NCBI RefSeq assembly: GCF_027942865.1
Contig: NC_134527.1
Location: 323,001-387,000 of the forward strand
Direction: 5' to 3'
DNA from: Odontesthes bonariensis
Lineage: Eukaryota > Chordata > Actinopteri > Atheriniformes > Atherinopsidae
DNA: 64,000 bases
Below are positions 34,401-49,400 of the stretch, piece by piece (position 1 is the stretch's first letter; every line of letters starts with the position of its first letter). The notes beneath the pieces are model-generated. The model saw nothing but the letters and a program-made list of their open reading frames with translations, was not told the DNA's origin and did not search any database. A program made the translations under genes and the position numbers.

Positions 34401-37400
34401 TAAACAGCTGATAAACAAACAGCTGGTAAACAGCTGATAGACAAACAGCTGATAGACAAACAGCTGGTAAACAAACAGCTGGTAAACAAACAGCTGATAG
34501 ACAAACAGCTGATAAACAAACAGCTGATAGACAAACAGCTGGTAGACAAACAGCTGGTAAACAAACAGCTGATAGACAAACAGCTGATAAACAAACAGCT
34601 GATAGACAAACAGCTGGTAGACAAACAGCTGATAAACAAACAGCTGATAGACAAACAGCTGATAAACAAACAGCTGTTAAACAAACAGCTGTTAAACAAA
34701 CAACTAGTAAACAAACAGCTGGTAAACAAACAACTAGTAAACAAACAGCTGGTAAACAGCTGATAGACAAACAGCTGGTAAACAAACAGTTGTTAAACAA
34801 ACAGCTGTTAAACAAACAGCTGGTAAACAAACAGCTGACAGACAAACAGCTGATAGACAAACAGCTGGTAAACAAACAGCTGATAGACAAACAGCTGGTA
34901 AACAAACAGCTGGTAAACAAACAGCTGATAGACAAACAGCTGATAAACAAACAGCTGATAAACAAACAGCTGATAGACAAACAGCTGGTAAACAAACAGC
35001 TGATAAACAAACAGCTGGTAAACAAACAGCTGGTAAACAAACAGCTGGTAAACAAACAGCTGATAGACAAACAGCTGATAGACAAACAGCTGGTAAACAA
35101 ACAGCTGATAAACAAACAGCTGATAAACAAACAGCTGATAAACAAACAGCTGGTAAACAAACAGCTGGTAAACAGCTGATATACAAACAGCTGGTAAACA
35201 GCTGATAGACAAACAGCTGGTAAACAGCTGATAGACAAACAGCTGATAGACAAACAGCTGGTAAACACACAACTGATAAACACACAGCTGATAAACAAAC
35301 AGCTGATAGACAAACAGCTGATAGACAAACAGCTGGTAAACAGCTGATAAACAAACAGCTGGTAAACAAACAGCTGATAGACAAACAGCTGATAAACCAA
35401 CAGTTGGTAAACAAACAGCTGGTAAACAGCTGATAAACAAACAGCTGATAGACAAACAGCTGATAGACAAACAGCTGGTAAACAAACAGCTGGTAAACAG
35501 CTGATAAACAAACAGCTGATAGACAAACAGCTGGTAAACAAACAGCTGGTAAACAGCTGATAAACAAACAGCTGATAGACAAACAGCTGGTAAACAAACA
35601 GCTGATAGACAAACAGCTGATAGACAAACAGCTGGTAAACAAACAGCTGGTAAACAGCTGATAAACAAACAGCTGATAAACAAACAGCTGATAAACAAAC
35701 AGCTGGTAAACAAACAGCTGGTAAACAGCTGATATACAAACAGCTGGTAAACAGCTGATAAACAAACAGCTGGTAAACAAACAGCTGATAGACAAACAGC
35801 TGATAGATAAACAGCTGATAAACCAACAGTTGGTAAACAACTGATAAACAAACAGCTGGTAAACAGCTGATAGACAAACAGCTGGTAAACAAACAGCTGA
35901 TAGACAAACGGCTGGTAGACAAACAGCTGGTAAACAAACAGCTGATAGACAAACAGCTGGTAAACAAACAGCTGATAGACAAACAGCTGGTAAACAAACA
36001 GCTGATAGACAAACAGCTGGTAGACAAACAGCTGGTAAACAAACAGCTGATAGACAAACAGCTGGTAGACAAACAGCTGGTAAACAAACAGCTGATAGAC
36101 AAACAGCTGGTAAACAAACAGCTGATAGACAAACAGCTGGTAGACAAACAGCTGGTAAACAAACAGCTGATAGACAAACAGCTGGTAAACAAACAGCTGA
36201 TAGACAAACAGCTGGTAAACAAACAGCTGATAGACAAACAGCAGGTAGACAAACAGCTGGTAAACAAACAGCTGATAGACAAACAGCTGGTAAACAAACA
36301 GCTGATAGACAAACAGCTGGTAGACAAACATCTGATAGACAAACAGCTGGTAGACAAACAGCTGGTAAACAAACAGCTGATAGACAAACAGCTGATAAAC
36401 AAACAGCTGGTAAACAGCTGATAGACAAACAGCTGGTAAACAGCTGGTAGACAAACAGCTGATAGACAAACAGCTGGTAGACAAACAGCTGGTAAACAAA
36501 CAGCTGATAGACAAACAGCTGATAAACAAACAGCTGGTAAACAAACAGCTGGTAAACAGCTGATAGACAAACAGCTGGTAAACAGCTGATAGACAAACAG
36601 CATGTAAACAAACAGCTGATAGACAAACAGCTGGTAAACAAACAGCTGATAGACAAACAGCTGGTAGACAAACAGCTGGTAAACAAACAGCTGGTAAACA
36701 AACAGCTGGTAAACAGCTGATAGACAAACAGCTGGTAAACAAACAGCTGATAGACAAACAGCTGGTAAACAAACAGCTGGTAAACAAACAGCTGATAGAC
36801 AAACAGCTGGTAGACAAACAGCTGGTAAACAAACAGCTGATAGACAAACAGCTGGTAAACAAACAGCTGATAGACAAACAGCTGGTAAACAAACAGCTGG
36901 TAAACAAACAGCTGATAGACAAACAGCTGGTAGACAAACAGCTGGTAAACAAACAGCTGGTAAACAAACAGCTGATAAACAAACAGCTGGTAAACAGCTG
37001 ATAGACAAACAGCTGATAAACAAACAGCTGTTAAACAAACAACCAACAATTGGTAAACAACTGATAAACAAACAGCTGGTAAACAACTGATAGACAAACA
37101 GCTGATAAACAAACAGCAGGTAAACAGCTGATAGACAAACAGCTGGGATACAAACAGCTGGTAAACAAACAGCTGATAGACAAACAGCTGGTAAACAAAC
37201 AGCTGGTAAACAAACAGCTGATAGACAAACAGCTGGTAAACAAACAGCTGGTAAACAGCTGATAGACAAACAGCTGATAAACAAACAGCTGTTAAACAAA
37301 CAACCAACAATTGGTAAACAACTGATAAACAAACAGCTGGTAAACAGCTGATAGACAAACAGCTGGTAAACAAACAGCTGATAGACAAACAGCTGATAAA

Positions 37401-40400
37401 CAAACAGCTGTTAAACAAACAACCAATAATTGGTAAACAACTGATAAACAAACAGCTGGTAAACAGCTGATAGACAAACAGCTGGTAAACAAACAGCTGG
37501 TAAACAGCTGATAGACAAACAGCTGGTAAACAGCTGATAGACAAACAGCTGATAAACAAACAGCTGTTAAACAAACAGCTGGTAAACAGCTGATAGACAA
37601 ACAGCTGATAAACAAACAGCTGTTAAACAAACAGCTGGTAAACAACTGATAAACAAACAGCTGGTAAACAAACAGCTGGTAAACAGCTGATAAACAAACA
37701 GCTGGTAAACAGCTGATAGACAAACAGCTGGTAAACAAACAGCTGGTAAACAAACAGCTGATAGACAAACAGCTGGTAAACAAACAGCTGGTAAACAGCT
37801 GATAGACAAACAGCTGATAAACAAACAGCTGGTAAACAGCTGATAAACAAACAGCTGATAAACAGCTGATAGACAAACAGCTGGTAAACAAACAGCTGGT
37901 AAACAAAAAGCTGGTAAACAGCTGATAGACAAACAGCTGGTAAACAAACAGCTGATAGACAAACAGCTGGTAAACAAACAGCTGGTAAACAAACAGCTGA
38001 TAGACAAACAGCTGGTAGACAAACAGCTGGTAAACAAACAGCTGATAGACAAACAGCTGGTAAACAAACAGCTGGTAAACAAACAGCTGATAGACAAACA
38101 GCTGGTAGACAAACAGCTGGTAAACAAACAGCTGGTAAACAAACAGCTGATAAACAAACAGCTGGTAAACAGCTGATAGACAAACAGCTGATAAACAAAC
38201 AGCTGTTAAACAAACAACCAACAATTGGTAAACAACTGATAAACAAACAGCTGGTAAACAACTGATAGACAAACAGCTGATAAACAAACAGCGGGTAAAC
38301 AGCTGATAGACAAACAGCTGGGATACAAACAGCTGGTAAACAAACAGCTGATAGACAAACAGCTGGTAAACAAACAGCTGGTAAACAAACAGCTGATAGA
38401 CAAACAGCTGGTAAACAAACAGCTGGTAAACAGCTGATAGACAAACAGCTGATAAACAAACAGCTGTTAAACAAACAACCAACAATTGGTAAACAACTGA
38501 TAAACAAACAGCTGGTAAACAGCTGATAGACAAACAGCTGGTAAACAAACAGCTGATAGACAAACAGCTGATAAACAAACAGCTGTTAAACAAACAACCA
38601 ACAATTGGTAAACAACTGATAAACAAACAGCTGGTAAACAGCTGATAGACAAACAGCTGGTAAACAAACAGCTGGTAAACAGCTGATAGACAAACAGCTC
38701 GTAAACAGCTGATAGACAAACAGCTGATAAACAAACAGCTGTTAAACAAACAGCTGGTAAACAGCTGATAGACAAACAGCTGATAAACAAACAGCTGTTA
38801 AACAAACAGCTGGTAAACAACTGATAAACAAACAGCTGGTAAACAAACAGCTGGTAAACAGCTGGTAAACAGCTGATAAACAAACAGCTGGTAAACAGCT
38901 GATAGACAAACAGCTGGTAAACAAACAGCTGGTAAACAAACAGCTGATAGACAAACAGCTGGTAAACAAACAGCTGGTAAACAGCTGATAGACAAACAGC
39001 TGATAAACAAACAGCTGGTAAACAGCTGATAAACAAACAGCTGATAAACAAACAGCTGATAGACAAACAGCTGATAAACAAACAGCTGGTAAACAGCTGA
39101 TAGACAAACAGCTGATAAACAAACAGCTGGTAAACAGCTGATAAACAAACAGCTGATAAACAGCTGATAGACAAACAGCTGGTAAACAAACAGCTGGTAA
39201 ACAGCTGATGAACAAACAGCTGATAAACAAACAGCTGGTAGACAAACAGCTGATAAACAAACAGCTGGTAAACAGCTGATAGACAAACAGCTGGTAAACA
39301 AACAGCTGGTAAACAGCTGATAAACAAACAGCTGATAAACAAACAGCTGGTAAACAAACAGCTGGTAAACAGCTGATAGACAAACAGCTGGTAAACAAAC
39401 AGCTGGTAAACAGCTGATAAGCAAACAGCTGATAAACAAACAGCTGGTAAACAAACAGCTGGTAAACAGCTGATAAACAAACAGCTGATAAACAAACAGC
39501 TGATAGACAAACAGCTGGTAAACAAACAGCTGGTAAACAAACAGCTGGTAAACAGCTGATAAACAAACAGCTGATAGACAAACAGCTGGTAAACAAACAG
39601 CTGGTAAACAGCTGATAAACAAACAGCTGATAGACAAACAGCTGATAAACAAACAGCTGTTAAACAAACAGCTGTTAAACAAACAACTAGTAAACAAACA
39701 GCTGGTAAACAAACAACTAGTAAACAAACAGCTGGTAAACAGCTGATAGACAAACAGCTGGTAAACAAACAGTTGTTAAACAAACAGCTGTTAAACAAAC
39801 AGCTGGTAAACAAACAGCTAGTAAACAAACAGCTGACAGACAAACAGCTGATAGACAAACAGCTGGTAAACAAACAGCTGATAGACAAACAGCTGGTAAA
39901 CAAACAGCTGGTAAACAAACAGCTGATAGACAAACAGCTGATAAACAAACAGCTGATAAACAAACAGCTGATAGACAAACAGCTGGTAAACAAACAGCTG
40001 GTAAACAAACAGCTGATAAACAAACAGCTGGTAAACAAACAGCTGGTAAACAAACAGCTGATAGACAAACAGCTGATAGACAAACAGCTGGTAAACAAAC
40101 AGCTGGTAAACAGCTGATAAACAAACAGCTGATAAACAAACAGCTGATAAACAAACAGCTGGTAAACAAACAGCTGGTAAACAGCTGATATACAAACAGC
40201 TGGTAAACAGCTGATAGACAAACAGCTGGTAAACAGCTGATAGACAAACAGCTGATAGACAAACAGCTGGTAAACACACAACTGATAAACACACAGCTGA
40301 TAAACAAACAGCTGATAGACAAACAGCTGATAGACAAACAGCTGGTAAACAGCTGATAAACAAACAGCTGGTAAACAAACAGCTGATAGACAAACAGCTG

Positions 40401-43400
40401 ATAAACCAACAGTTGGTAAACAAACAGCTGGTAAACAGCTGATAAACAAACAGCTGGTAAACAAACAGCTGATAGACAAACAGCTGATAGACAAACAGCT
40501 GGTAAACAAACAGCTGGTAAACAGCTGATAAACAAACAGCTGATAGACAAACAGCTGGTAAACAAACAGCTGGTAAACAGCTGATAAACAAACAGCTGAT
40601 AGACAAACAGCTGATAAACAAACAGCTGTTAAACAAACAGCTGTTAAACAAACAACTAGTAAACAAACAGCTGGTAAACAAACAACTAGTAAACAAACAG
40701 CTGGTAAACAGCTGATAGACAAACAGCTGGTAAACAAACAGTTGTTAAACAAACAGCTGTTAAACAAACAGCTGGTAAACAAACAGCTAGTAAACAAACA
40801 GCTGACAGACAAACAGCTGATAGACAAACAGCTGGTAAACAAACAGCTGGTAAACAAACAGCTGATAGACAAACAGCTGATAGACAAACAGCTGGTAAAC
40901 AAACAGCTGGTAAACAAACAGCTGATAGACAAACAGCTGATAAACAAACAGCTGATAAACAAACAGCTGATAGACAAACAGCTGGTAAACAAACAGCTGA
41001 TAAACAAACAGCTGGTAAACAAACAGCTGGTAAACAAACAGCTGGTAAACAAACAGCTGATAGACAAACAGCTGATAGACAAACAGCTGGTAAACAAACA
41101 GCTGGTAAACAGCTGATAAACAAACAGCTGATAAACAAACAGCTGATAAACAAACAGCTGGTAAACAAACAGCTGGTAAACAGCTGATATACAAACAGCT
41201 GGTAAACAGCTGATAAACAAACAGCTGGTAAACAAACAGCTGATAGACAAACAGCTGATAGACAAACAGCTGATAAACCAACAGTTGGTAAACAACTGAT
41301 AAACAAACAGCTGGTAAACAAACAGCTGATAGACAAACAGCTGATAGACAAACAGCTGGTAAACAAACAGCTGATAGACAAACAGCTGGTAGACAAACAG
41401 CTGGTAAACAAACAGCTGGTAAACAAACAGCTGGTAAACAGCTGATAGACAAACAGCTGGTAAACAAACAGCTGATAGACAAACAGCTGGTAAACAAACA
41501 GCTGGTAAACAAACAGCTGATAGACAAACAGCTGGTAGACAAACAGCTGGTAAACAAACAGCTGATAGACAAACAGCTGGTAAACAAACAGCTGATAGAC
41601 AAACAGCTGGTAAACAAACAGCTGGTAAACAAACAGCTGATAGACAAACAGCTGGTAGACAAACAGCTGGTAAACAAACAGCTGGTAAACAAACAGCTGA
41701 TAAACAAACAGCTGGTAAACAGCTGATAGACAAACAGCTGATAAACAAACAGCTGTTAAACAAACAACCAACAATTGGTAAACAACTGATAAACAAACAG
41801 CTGGTAAACAACTGATAGACAAACAGCTGATAAACAAACAGCAGGTAAACAGCTGATAGACAAACAGCTGGGATACAAACAGCTGGTAAACAAACAGCTG
41901 ATAGACAAACAGCTGGTAAACAAACAGCTGGTAAACAAACAGCTGATAGACAAACAGCTGGTAAACAAACAGCTGGTAAACAGCTGATAGACAAACAGCT
42001 GATAAACAAACAGCTGTTAAACAAACAACCAACAATTGGTAAACAACTGATAAACAAACAGCTGGTAAACAGCTGATAGACAAACAGCTGGTAAACAAAC
42101 AGCTGATAGACAAACAGCTGATAAACAAACAGCTGTTAAACAAACAACCAACAATTGGTAAACAACTGATAAACAAACAGCTGGTAAACAGCTGATAGAC
42201 AAACAGCTGGTAAACAAACAGCTGGTAAACAGCTGATAGACAAACAGCTGGTAAACAGCTGATAGACAAACAGCTGATAAACAAACAGCTGTTAAACAAA
42301 CAGCTGGTAAACAGCTGATAGACAAACAGCTGATAAACAAACAGCTGTTAAACAAACAGCTGGTAAACAACTGATAAACAAACAGCTGGTAAACAAACAG
42401 CTGGTAAACAGCTGATAAACAAACAGCTGGTAAACAGCTGATAGACAAACAGCTGGTAAACAAACAGCTGGTAAACAAACAGCTGATAGACAAACAGCTG
42501 GTAAACAAACAGCTGGTAAACAGCTGATAGACAAACAGCTGATAAACAAACAGCTGGTAAACAGCTGATAAACAAACAGCTGATAAACAGCTGATAGACA
42601 AACAGCTGGTAAACAAACAGCTGGTAAACAAAAAGCTGGTAAACAGCTGATAGACAAACAGCTGGTAAACAAACAGCTGATAGACAAACAGCTGGTAAAC
42701 AAACAGCTGATAGACAAACAGCTGGTAGACAAACAGCTGGTAAACAAACAGCTGATAGACAAACAGCTGGTAAACAAACAGCTGGTAAACAAACAGCTGA
42801 TAGACAAACAGCTGGTAGACAAACAGCTGGTAAACAAACAGCTGGTAAACAAACAGCTGATAAACAAACAGCTGGTAAACAGCTGATAGACAAACAGCTG
42901 ATAAACAAACAGCTGTTAAACAAACAACCAACAATTGGTAAACAACTGATAAACAAACAGCTGGTAAACAACTGATAGACAAACAGCTGATAAACAAACA
43001 GCGGGTAAACAGCTGATAGACAAACAGCTGGGATACAAACAGCTGGTAAACAAACAGCTGATAGACAAACAGCTGGTAAACAAACAGCTGGTAAACAAAC
43101 AGCTGATAGACAAACAGCTGGTAAACAAACAGCTGGTAAACAGCTGATAGACAAACAGCTGATAAACAAACAGCTGTTAAACAAACAACCAACAATTGGT
43201 AAACAACTGATAAACAAACAGCTGGTAAACAGCTGATAGACAAACAGCTGGTAAACAAACAGCTGATAGACAAACAGCTGATAAACAAACAGCTGTTAAA
43301 CAAACAACCAACAATTGGTAAACAACTGATAAACAAACAGCTGGTAAACAGCTGATAGACAAACAGCTGGTAAACAAACAGCTGGTAAACAGCTGATAGA

Positions 43401-46400
43401 CAAACAGCTGGTAAACAGCTGATAGACAAACAGCTGATAAACAAACAGCTGTTAAACAAACAGCTGGTAAACAGCTGATAGACAAACAGCTGATAAACAA
43501 ACAGCTGTTAAACAAACAGCTGGTAAACAACTGATAAACAAACAGCTGGTAAACAAACAGCTGGTAAACAGCTGGTAAACAGCTGATAAACAAACAGCTG
43601 GTAAACAGCTGATAGACAAACAGCTGGTAAACAAACAGCTGGTAAACAAACAGCTGATAGACAAACAGCTGGTAAACAAACAGCTGGTAAACAGCTGATA
43701 GACAAACAGCTGATAAACAAACAGCTGGTAAACAGCTGATAAACAAACAGCTGATAAACAAACAGCTGATAGACAAACAGCTGATAAACAAACAGCTGGT
43801 AAACAGCTGATAGACAAACAGCTGATAAACAAACAGCTGGTAAACAGCTGATAAACAAACAGCTGATAAACAGCTGATAGACAAACAGCTGGTAAACAAA
43901 CAGCTGGTAAACAGCTGATGAACAAACAGCTGATAAACAAACAGCTGGTAGACAAACAGCTGATAAACAAACAGCTGGTAAACAGCTGATAGACAAACAG
44001 CTGGTAAACAAACAGCTGGTAAACAGCTGATAAACAAACAGCTGATAAACAAACAGCTGGTAAACAAACAGCTGGTAAACAGCTGATAGACAAACAGCTG
44101 GTAAACAAACAGCTGGTAAACAGCTGATAAGCAAACAGCTGATAAACAAACAGCTGGTAAACAAACAGCTGGTAAACAGCTGATAAACAAACAGCTGATA
44201 AACAAACAGCTGATAGACAAACAGCTGGTAAACAAACAGCTGGTAAACAAACAGCTGGTAAACAGCTGATAAACAAACAGCTGATAGACAAACAGCTGGT
44301 AAACAAACAGCTGGTAAACAGCTGATAAACAAACAGCTGATAGACAAACAGCTGATAAACAAACAGCTGTTAAACAAACAGCTGTTAAACAAACAACTAG
44401 TAAACAAACAGCTGGTAAACAAACAACTAGTAAACAAACAGCTGGTAAACAGCTGATAGACAAACAGCTGGTAAACAAACAGTTGTTAAACAAACAGCTG
44501 TTAAACAAACAGCTGGTAAACAAACAGCTAGTAAACAAACAGCTGACAGACAAACAGCTGATAGACAAACAGCTGGTAAACAAACAGCTGATAGACAAAC
44601 AGCTGGTAAACAAACAGCTGGTAAACAAACAGCTGATAGACAAACAGCTGATAAACAAACAGCTGATAGACAAACAGCTGGTAAACAAACAGCTGGTAAA
44701 CAAACAGCTGATAAACAAACAGCTGGTAAACAAACAGCTGGTAAACAAACAGCTGATAGACAAACAGCTGATAGACAAACAGCTGGTAAACAAACAGCTG
44801 GTAAACAGCTGATAAACAAACAGCTGATAAACAAACAGCTGATAAACAAACAGCTGGTAAACAAACAGCTGGTAAACAGCTGATATACAAACAGCTGGTA
44901 AACAGCTGATAGACAAACAGCTGGTAAACAGCTGATAGACAAACAGCTGATAGACAAACAGCTGGTAAACACACAACTGATAAACACACAGCTGATAAAC
45001 AAACAGCTGATAGACAAACAGCTGATAGACAAACAGCTGGTAAACAGCTGATAAACAAACAGCTGGTAAACAAACAGCTGATAGACAAACAGCTGATAAA
45101 CCAACAGTTGGTAAACAAACAGCTGGTAAACAGCTGATAAACAAACAGCTGGTAAACAAACAGCTGATAGACAAACAGCTGATAGACAAACAGCTGGTAA
45201 ACAAACAGCTGGTAAACAGCTGATAAACAAACAGCTGATAGACAAACAGCTGGTAAACAAACAGCTGGTAAACAGCTGATAAACAAACAGCTGATAGACA
45301 AACAGCTGATAAACAAACAGCTGTTAAACAAACAGCTGTTAAACAAACAACTAGTAAACAAACAGCTGGTAAACAAACAACTAGTAAACAAACAGCTGGT
45401 AAACAGCTGATAGACAAACAGCTGGTAAACAAACAGTTGTTAAACAAACAGCTGTTAAACAAACAGCTGGTAAACAAACAGCTAGTAAACAAACAGCTGA
45501 CAGACAAACAGCTGATAGACAAACAGCTGGTAAACAAACAGCTGGTAAACAAACAGCTGATAGACAAACAGCTGATAGACAAACAGCTGGTAAACAAACA
45601 GCTGGTAAACAAACAGCTGATAGACAAACAGCTGATAAACAAACAGCTGATAAACAAACAGCTGATAGACAAACAGCTGGTAAACAAACAGCTGATAAAC
45701 AAACAGCTGGTAAACAAACAGCTGGTAAACAAACAGCTGGTAAACAAACAGCTGATAGACAAACAGCTGATAGACAAACAGCTGGTAAACAAACAGCTGG
45801 TAAACAGCTGATAAACAAACAGCTGATAAACAAACAGCTGATAAACAAACAGCTGGTAAACAAACAGCTGGTAAACAGCTGATATACAAACAGCTGGTAA
45901 ACAGCTGATAAACAAACAGCTGGTAAACAAACAGCTGATAGACAAACAGCTGATAGACAAACAGCTGATAAACCAACAGTTGGTAAACAACTGATAAACA
46001 AACAGCTGGTAAACAAACAGCTGATAGACAAACAGCTGATAGACAAACAGCTGGTAAACAAACAGCTGGTAAACAAACAGCTGATAGACAAACAGCTGGT
46101 AAACAAACAGCTGGTAAACAGCTGATAGACAAACAGCTGATAAACAAACAGCTGGTAAACAGCTGATAAACAAACAGCTGATAAACAAACAGCTGATAGA
46201 CAAACAGCTGATAAACAAACAGCTGGTAAACAGCTGATAGACAAACAGCTGATAAACAAACAGCTGGTAAACAGCTGATAAACAAACAGCTGATAAACAG
46301 CTGATAGACAAACAGCTGGTAAACAAACAGCTGGTAAACAGCTGATGAACAAACAGCTGATAAACAAACAGCTGGTAGACAAACAGCTGATAAACAAACA

Positions 46401-49400
46401 GCTGGTAAACAGCTGATAGACAAACAGCTGGTAAACAAACAGCTGGTAAACAGCTGATAAACAAACAGCTGATAAACAAACAGCTGGTAAACAAACAGCT
46501 GGTAAACAGCTGATAGACAAACAGCTGGTAAACAAACAGCTGGTAAACAGCTGATAAGCAAACAGCTGATAAACAAACAGCTGGTAAACAAACAGCTGGT
46601 AAACAGCTGATAAACAAACAGCTGATAAACAAACAGCTGATAGACAAACAGCTGGTAAACAAACAGCTGGTAAACAAACAGCTGGTAAACAGCTGATAAA
46701 CAAACAGCTGATAGACAAACAGCTGGTAAACAAACAGCTGGTAAACAGCTGATAAACAAACAGCTGATAGACAAACAGCTGATAAACAAACAGCTGTTAA
46801 ACAAACAGCTGTTAAACAAACAACTAGTAAACAAACAGCTGGTAAACAAACAACTAGTAAACAAACAGCTGGTAAACAGCTGATAGACAAACAGCTGGTA
46901 AACAAACAGTTGTTAAACAAACAGCTGTTAAACAAACAGCTGGTAAACAAACAGCTAGTAAACAAACAGCTGACAGACAAACAGCTGATAGACAAACAGC
47001 TGGTAAACAAACAGCTGATAGACAAACAGCTGGTAAACAAACAGCTGGTAAACAAACAGCTGATAGACAAACAGCTGATAAACAAACAGCTGATAAACAA
47101 ACAGCTGATAGACAAACAGCTGGTAAACAAACAGCTGGTAAACAAACAGCTGATAAACAAACAGCTGGTAAACAAACAGCTGGTAAACAAACAGCTGATA
47201 GACAAACAGCTGATAGACAAACAGCTGGTAAACAAACAGCTGGTAAACAGCTGATAAACAAACAGCTGATAAACAAACAGCTGATAAACAAACAGCTGGT
47301 AAACAAACAGCTGGTAAACAGCTGATATACAAACAGCTGGTAAACAGCTGATAGACAAACAGCTGGTAAACAGCTGATAGACAAACAGCTGATAGACAAA
47401 CAGCTGGTAAACACACAACTGATAAACACACAGCTGATAAACAAACAGCTGATAGACAAACAGCTGATAGACAAACAGCTGGTAAACAGCTGATAAACAA
47501 ACAGCTGGTAAACAAACAGCTGATAGACAAACAGCTGATAAACCAACAGTTGGTAAACAAACAGCTGGTAAACAGCTGATAAACAAACAGCTGGTAAACA
47601 AACAGCTGATAGACAAACAGCTGATAGACAAACAGCTGGTAAACAAACAGCTGGTAAACAGCTGATAAACAAACAGCTGATAGACAAACAGCTGGTAAAC
47701 AAACAGCTGGTAAACAGCTGATAAACAAACAGCTGATAGACAAACAGCTGATAAACAAACAGCTGTTAAACAAACAGCTGTTAAACAAACAACTAGTAAA
47801 CAAACAGCTGGTAAACAAACAACTAGTAAACAAACAGCTGGTAAACAGCTGATAGACAAACAGCTGGTAAACAAACAGTTGTTAAACAAACAGCTGTTAA
47901 ACAAACAGCTGGTAAACAAACAGCTAGTAAACAAACAGCTGACAGACAAACAGCTGATAGACAAACAGCTGGTAAACAAACAGCTGGTAAACAAACAGCT
48001 GATAGACAAACAGCTGATAGACAAACAGCTGGTAAACAAACAGCTGGTAAACAAACAGCTGATAGACAAACAGCTGATAAACAAACAGCTGATAAACAAA
48101 CAGCTGATAGACAAACAGCTGGTAAACAAACAGCTGATAAACAAACAGCTGGTAAACAAACAGCTGGTAAACAAACAGCTGGTAAACAAACAGCTGATAG
48201 ACAAACAGCTGATAGACAAACAGCTGGTAAACAAACAGCTGGTAAACAGCTGATAAACAAACAGCTGATAAACAAACAGCTGATAAACAAACAGCTGGTA
48301 AACAAACAGCTGGTAAACAGCTGATATACAAACAGCTGGTAAACAGCTGATAAACAAACAGCTGGTAAACAAACAGCTGATAGACAAACAGCTGATAGAC
48401 AAACAGCTGATAAACCAACAGTTGGTAAACAACTGATAAACAAACAGCTGGTAAACAAACAGCTGATAGACAAACAGCTGATAGACAAACAGCTGGTAAA
48501 CAAACAGCTGATAGACAAACAGCTGGTAGACAAACAGCTGGTAAACAAACAGCTGGTAAACAAACAGCTGGTAAACAGCTGATAGACAAACAGCTGGTAA
48601 ACAAACAGCTGATAGACAAACAGCTGGTAAACAAACAGCTGGTAAACAAACAGCTGATAGACAAACAGCTGGTAGACAAACAGCTGGTAAACAAACAGCT
48701 GATAGACAAACAGCTGGTAAACAAACAGCTGATAGACAAACAGCTGGTAAACAAACAGCTGGTAAACAAACAGCTGATAGACAAACAGCTGGTAGACAAA
48801 CAGCTGGTAAACAAACAGCTGGTAAACAAACAGCTGATAAACAAACAGCTGGTAAACAGCTGATAGACAAACAGCTGATAAACAAACAGCTGTTAAACAA
48901 ACAACCAACAATTGGTAAACAACTGATAAACAAACAGCTGGTAAACAACTGATAGACAAACAGCTGATAAACAAACAGCAGGTAAACAGCTGATAGACAA
49001 ACAGCTGGGATACAAACAGCTGGTAAACAAACAGCTGATAGACAAACAGCTGGTAAACAAACAGCTGGTAAACAAACAGCTGATAGACAAACAGCTGGTA
49101 AACAAACAGCTGGTAAACAGCTGATAGACAAACAGCTGATAAACAAACAGCTGTTAAACAAACAACCAACAATTGGTAAACAACTGATAAACAAACAGCT
49201 GGTAAACAGCTGATAGACAAACAGCTGGTAAACAAACAGCTGATAGACAAACAGCTGATAAACAAACAGCTGTTAAACAAACAACCAACAATTGGTAAAC
49301 AACTGATAAACAAACAGCTGGTAAACAGCTGATAGACAAACAGCTGGTAAACAAACAGCTGGTAAACAGCTGATAGACAAACAGCTGGTAAACAGCTGAT

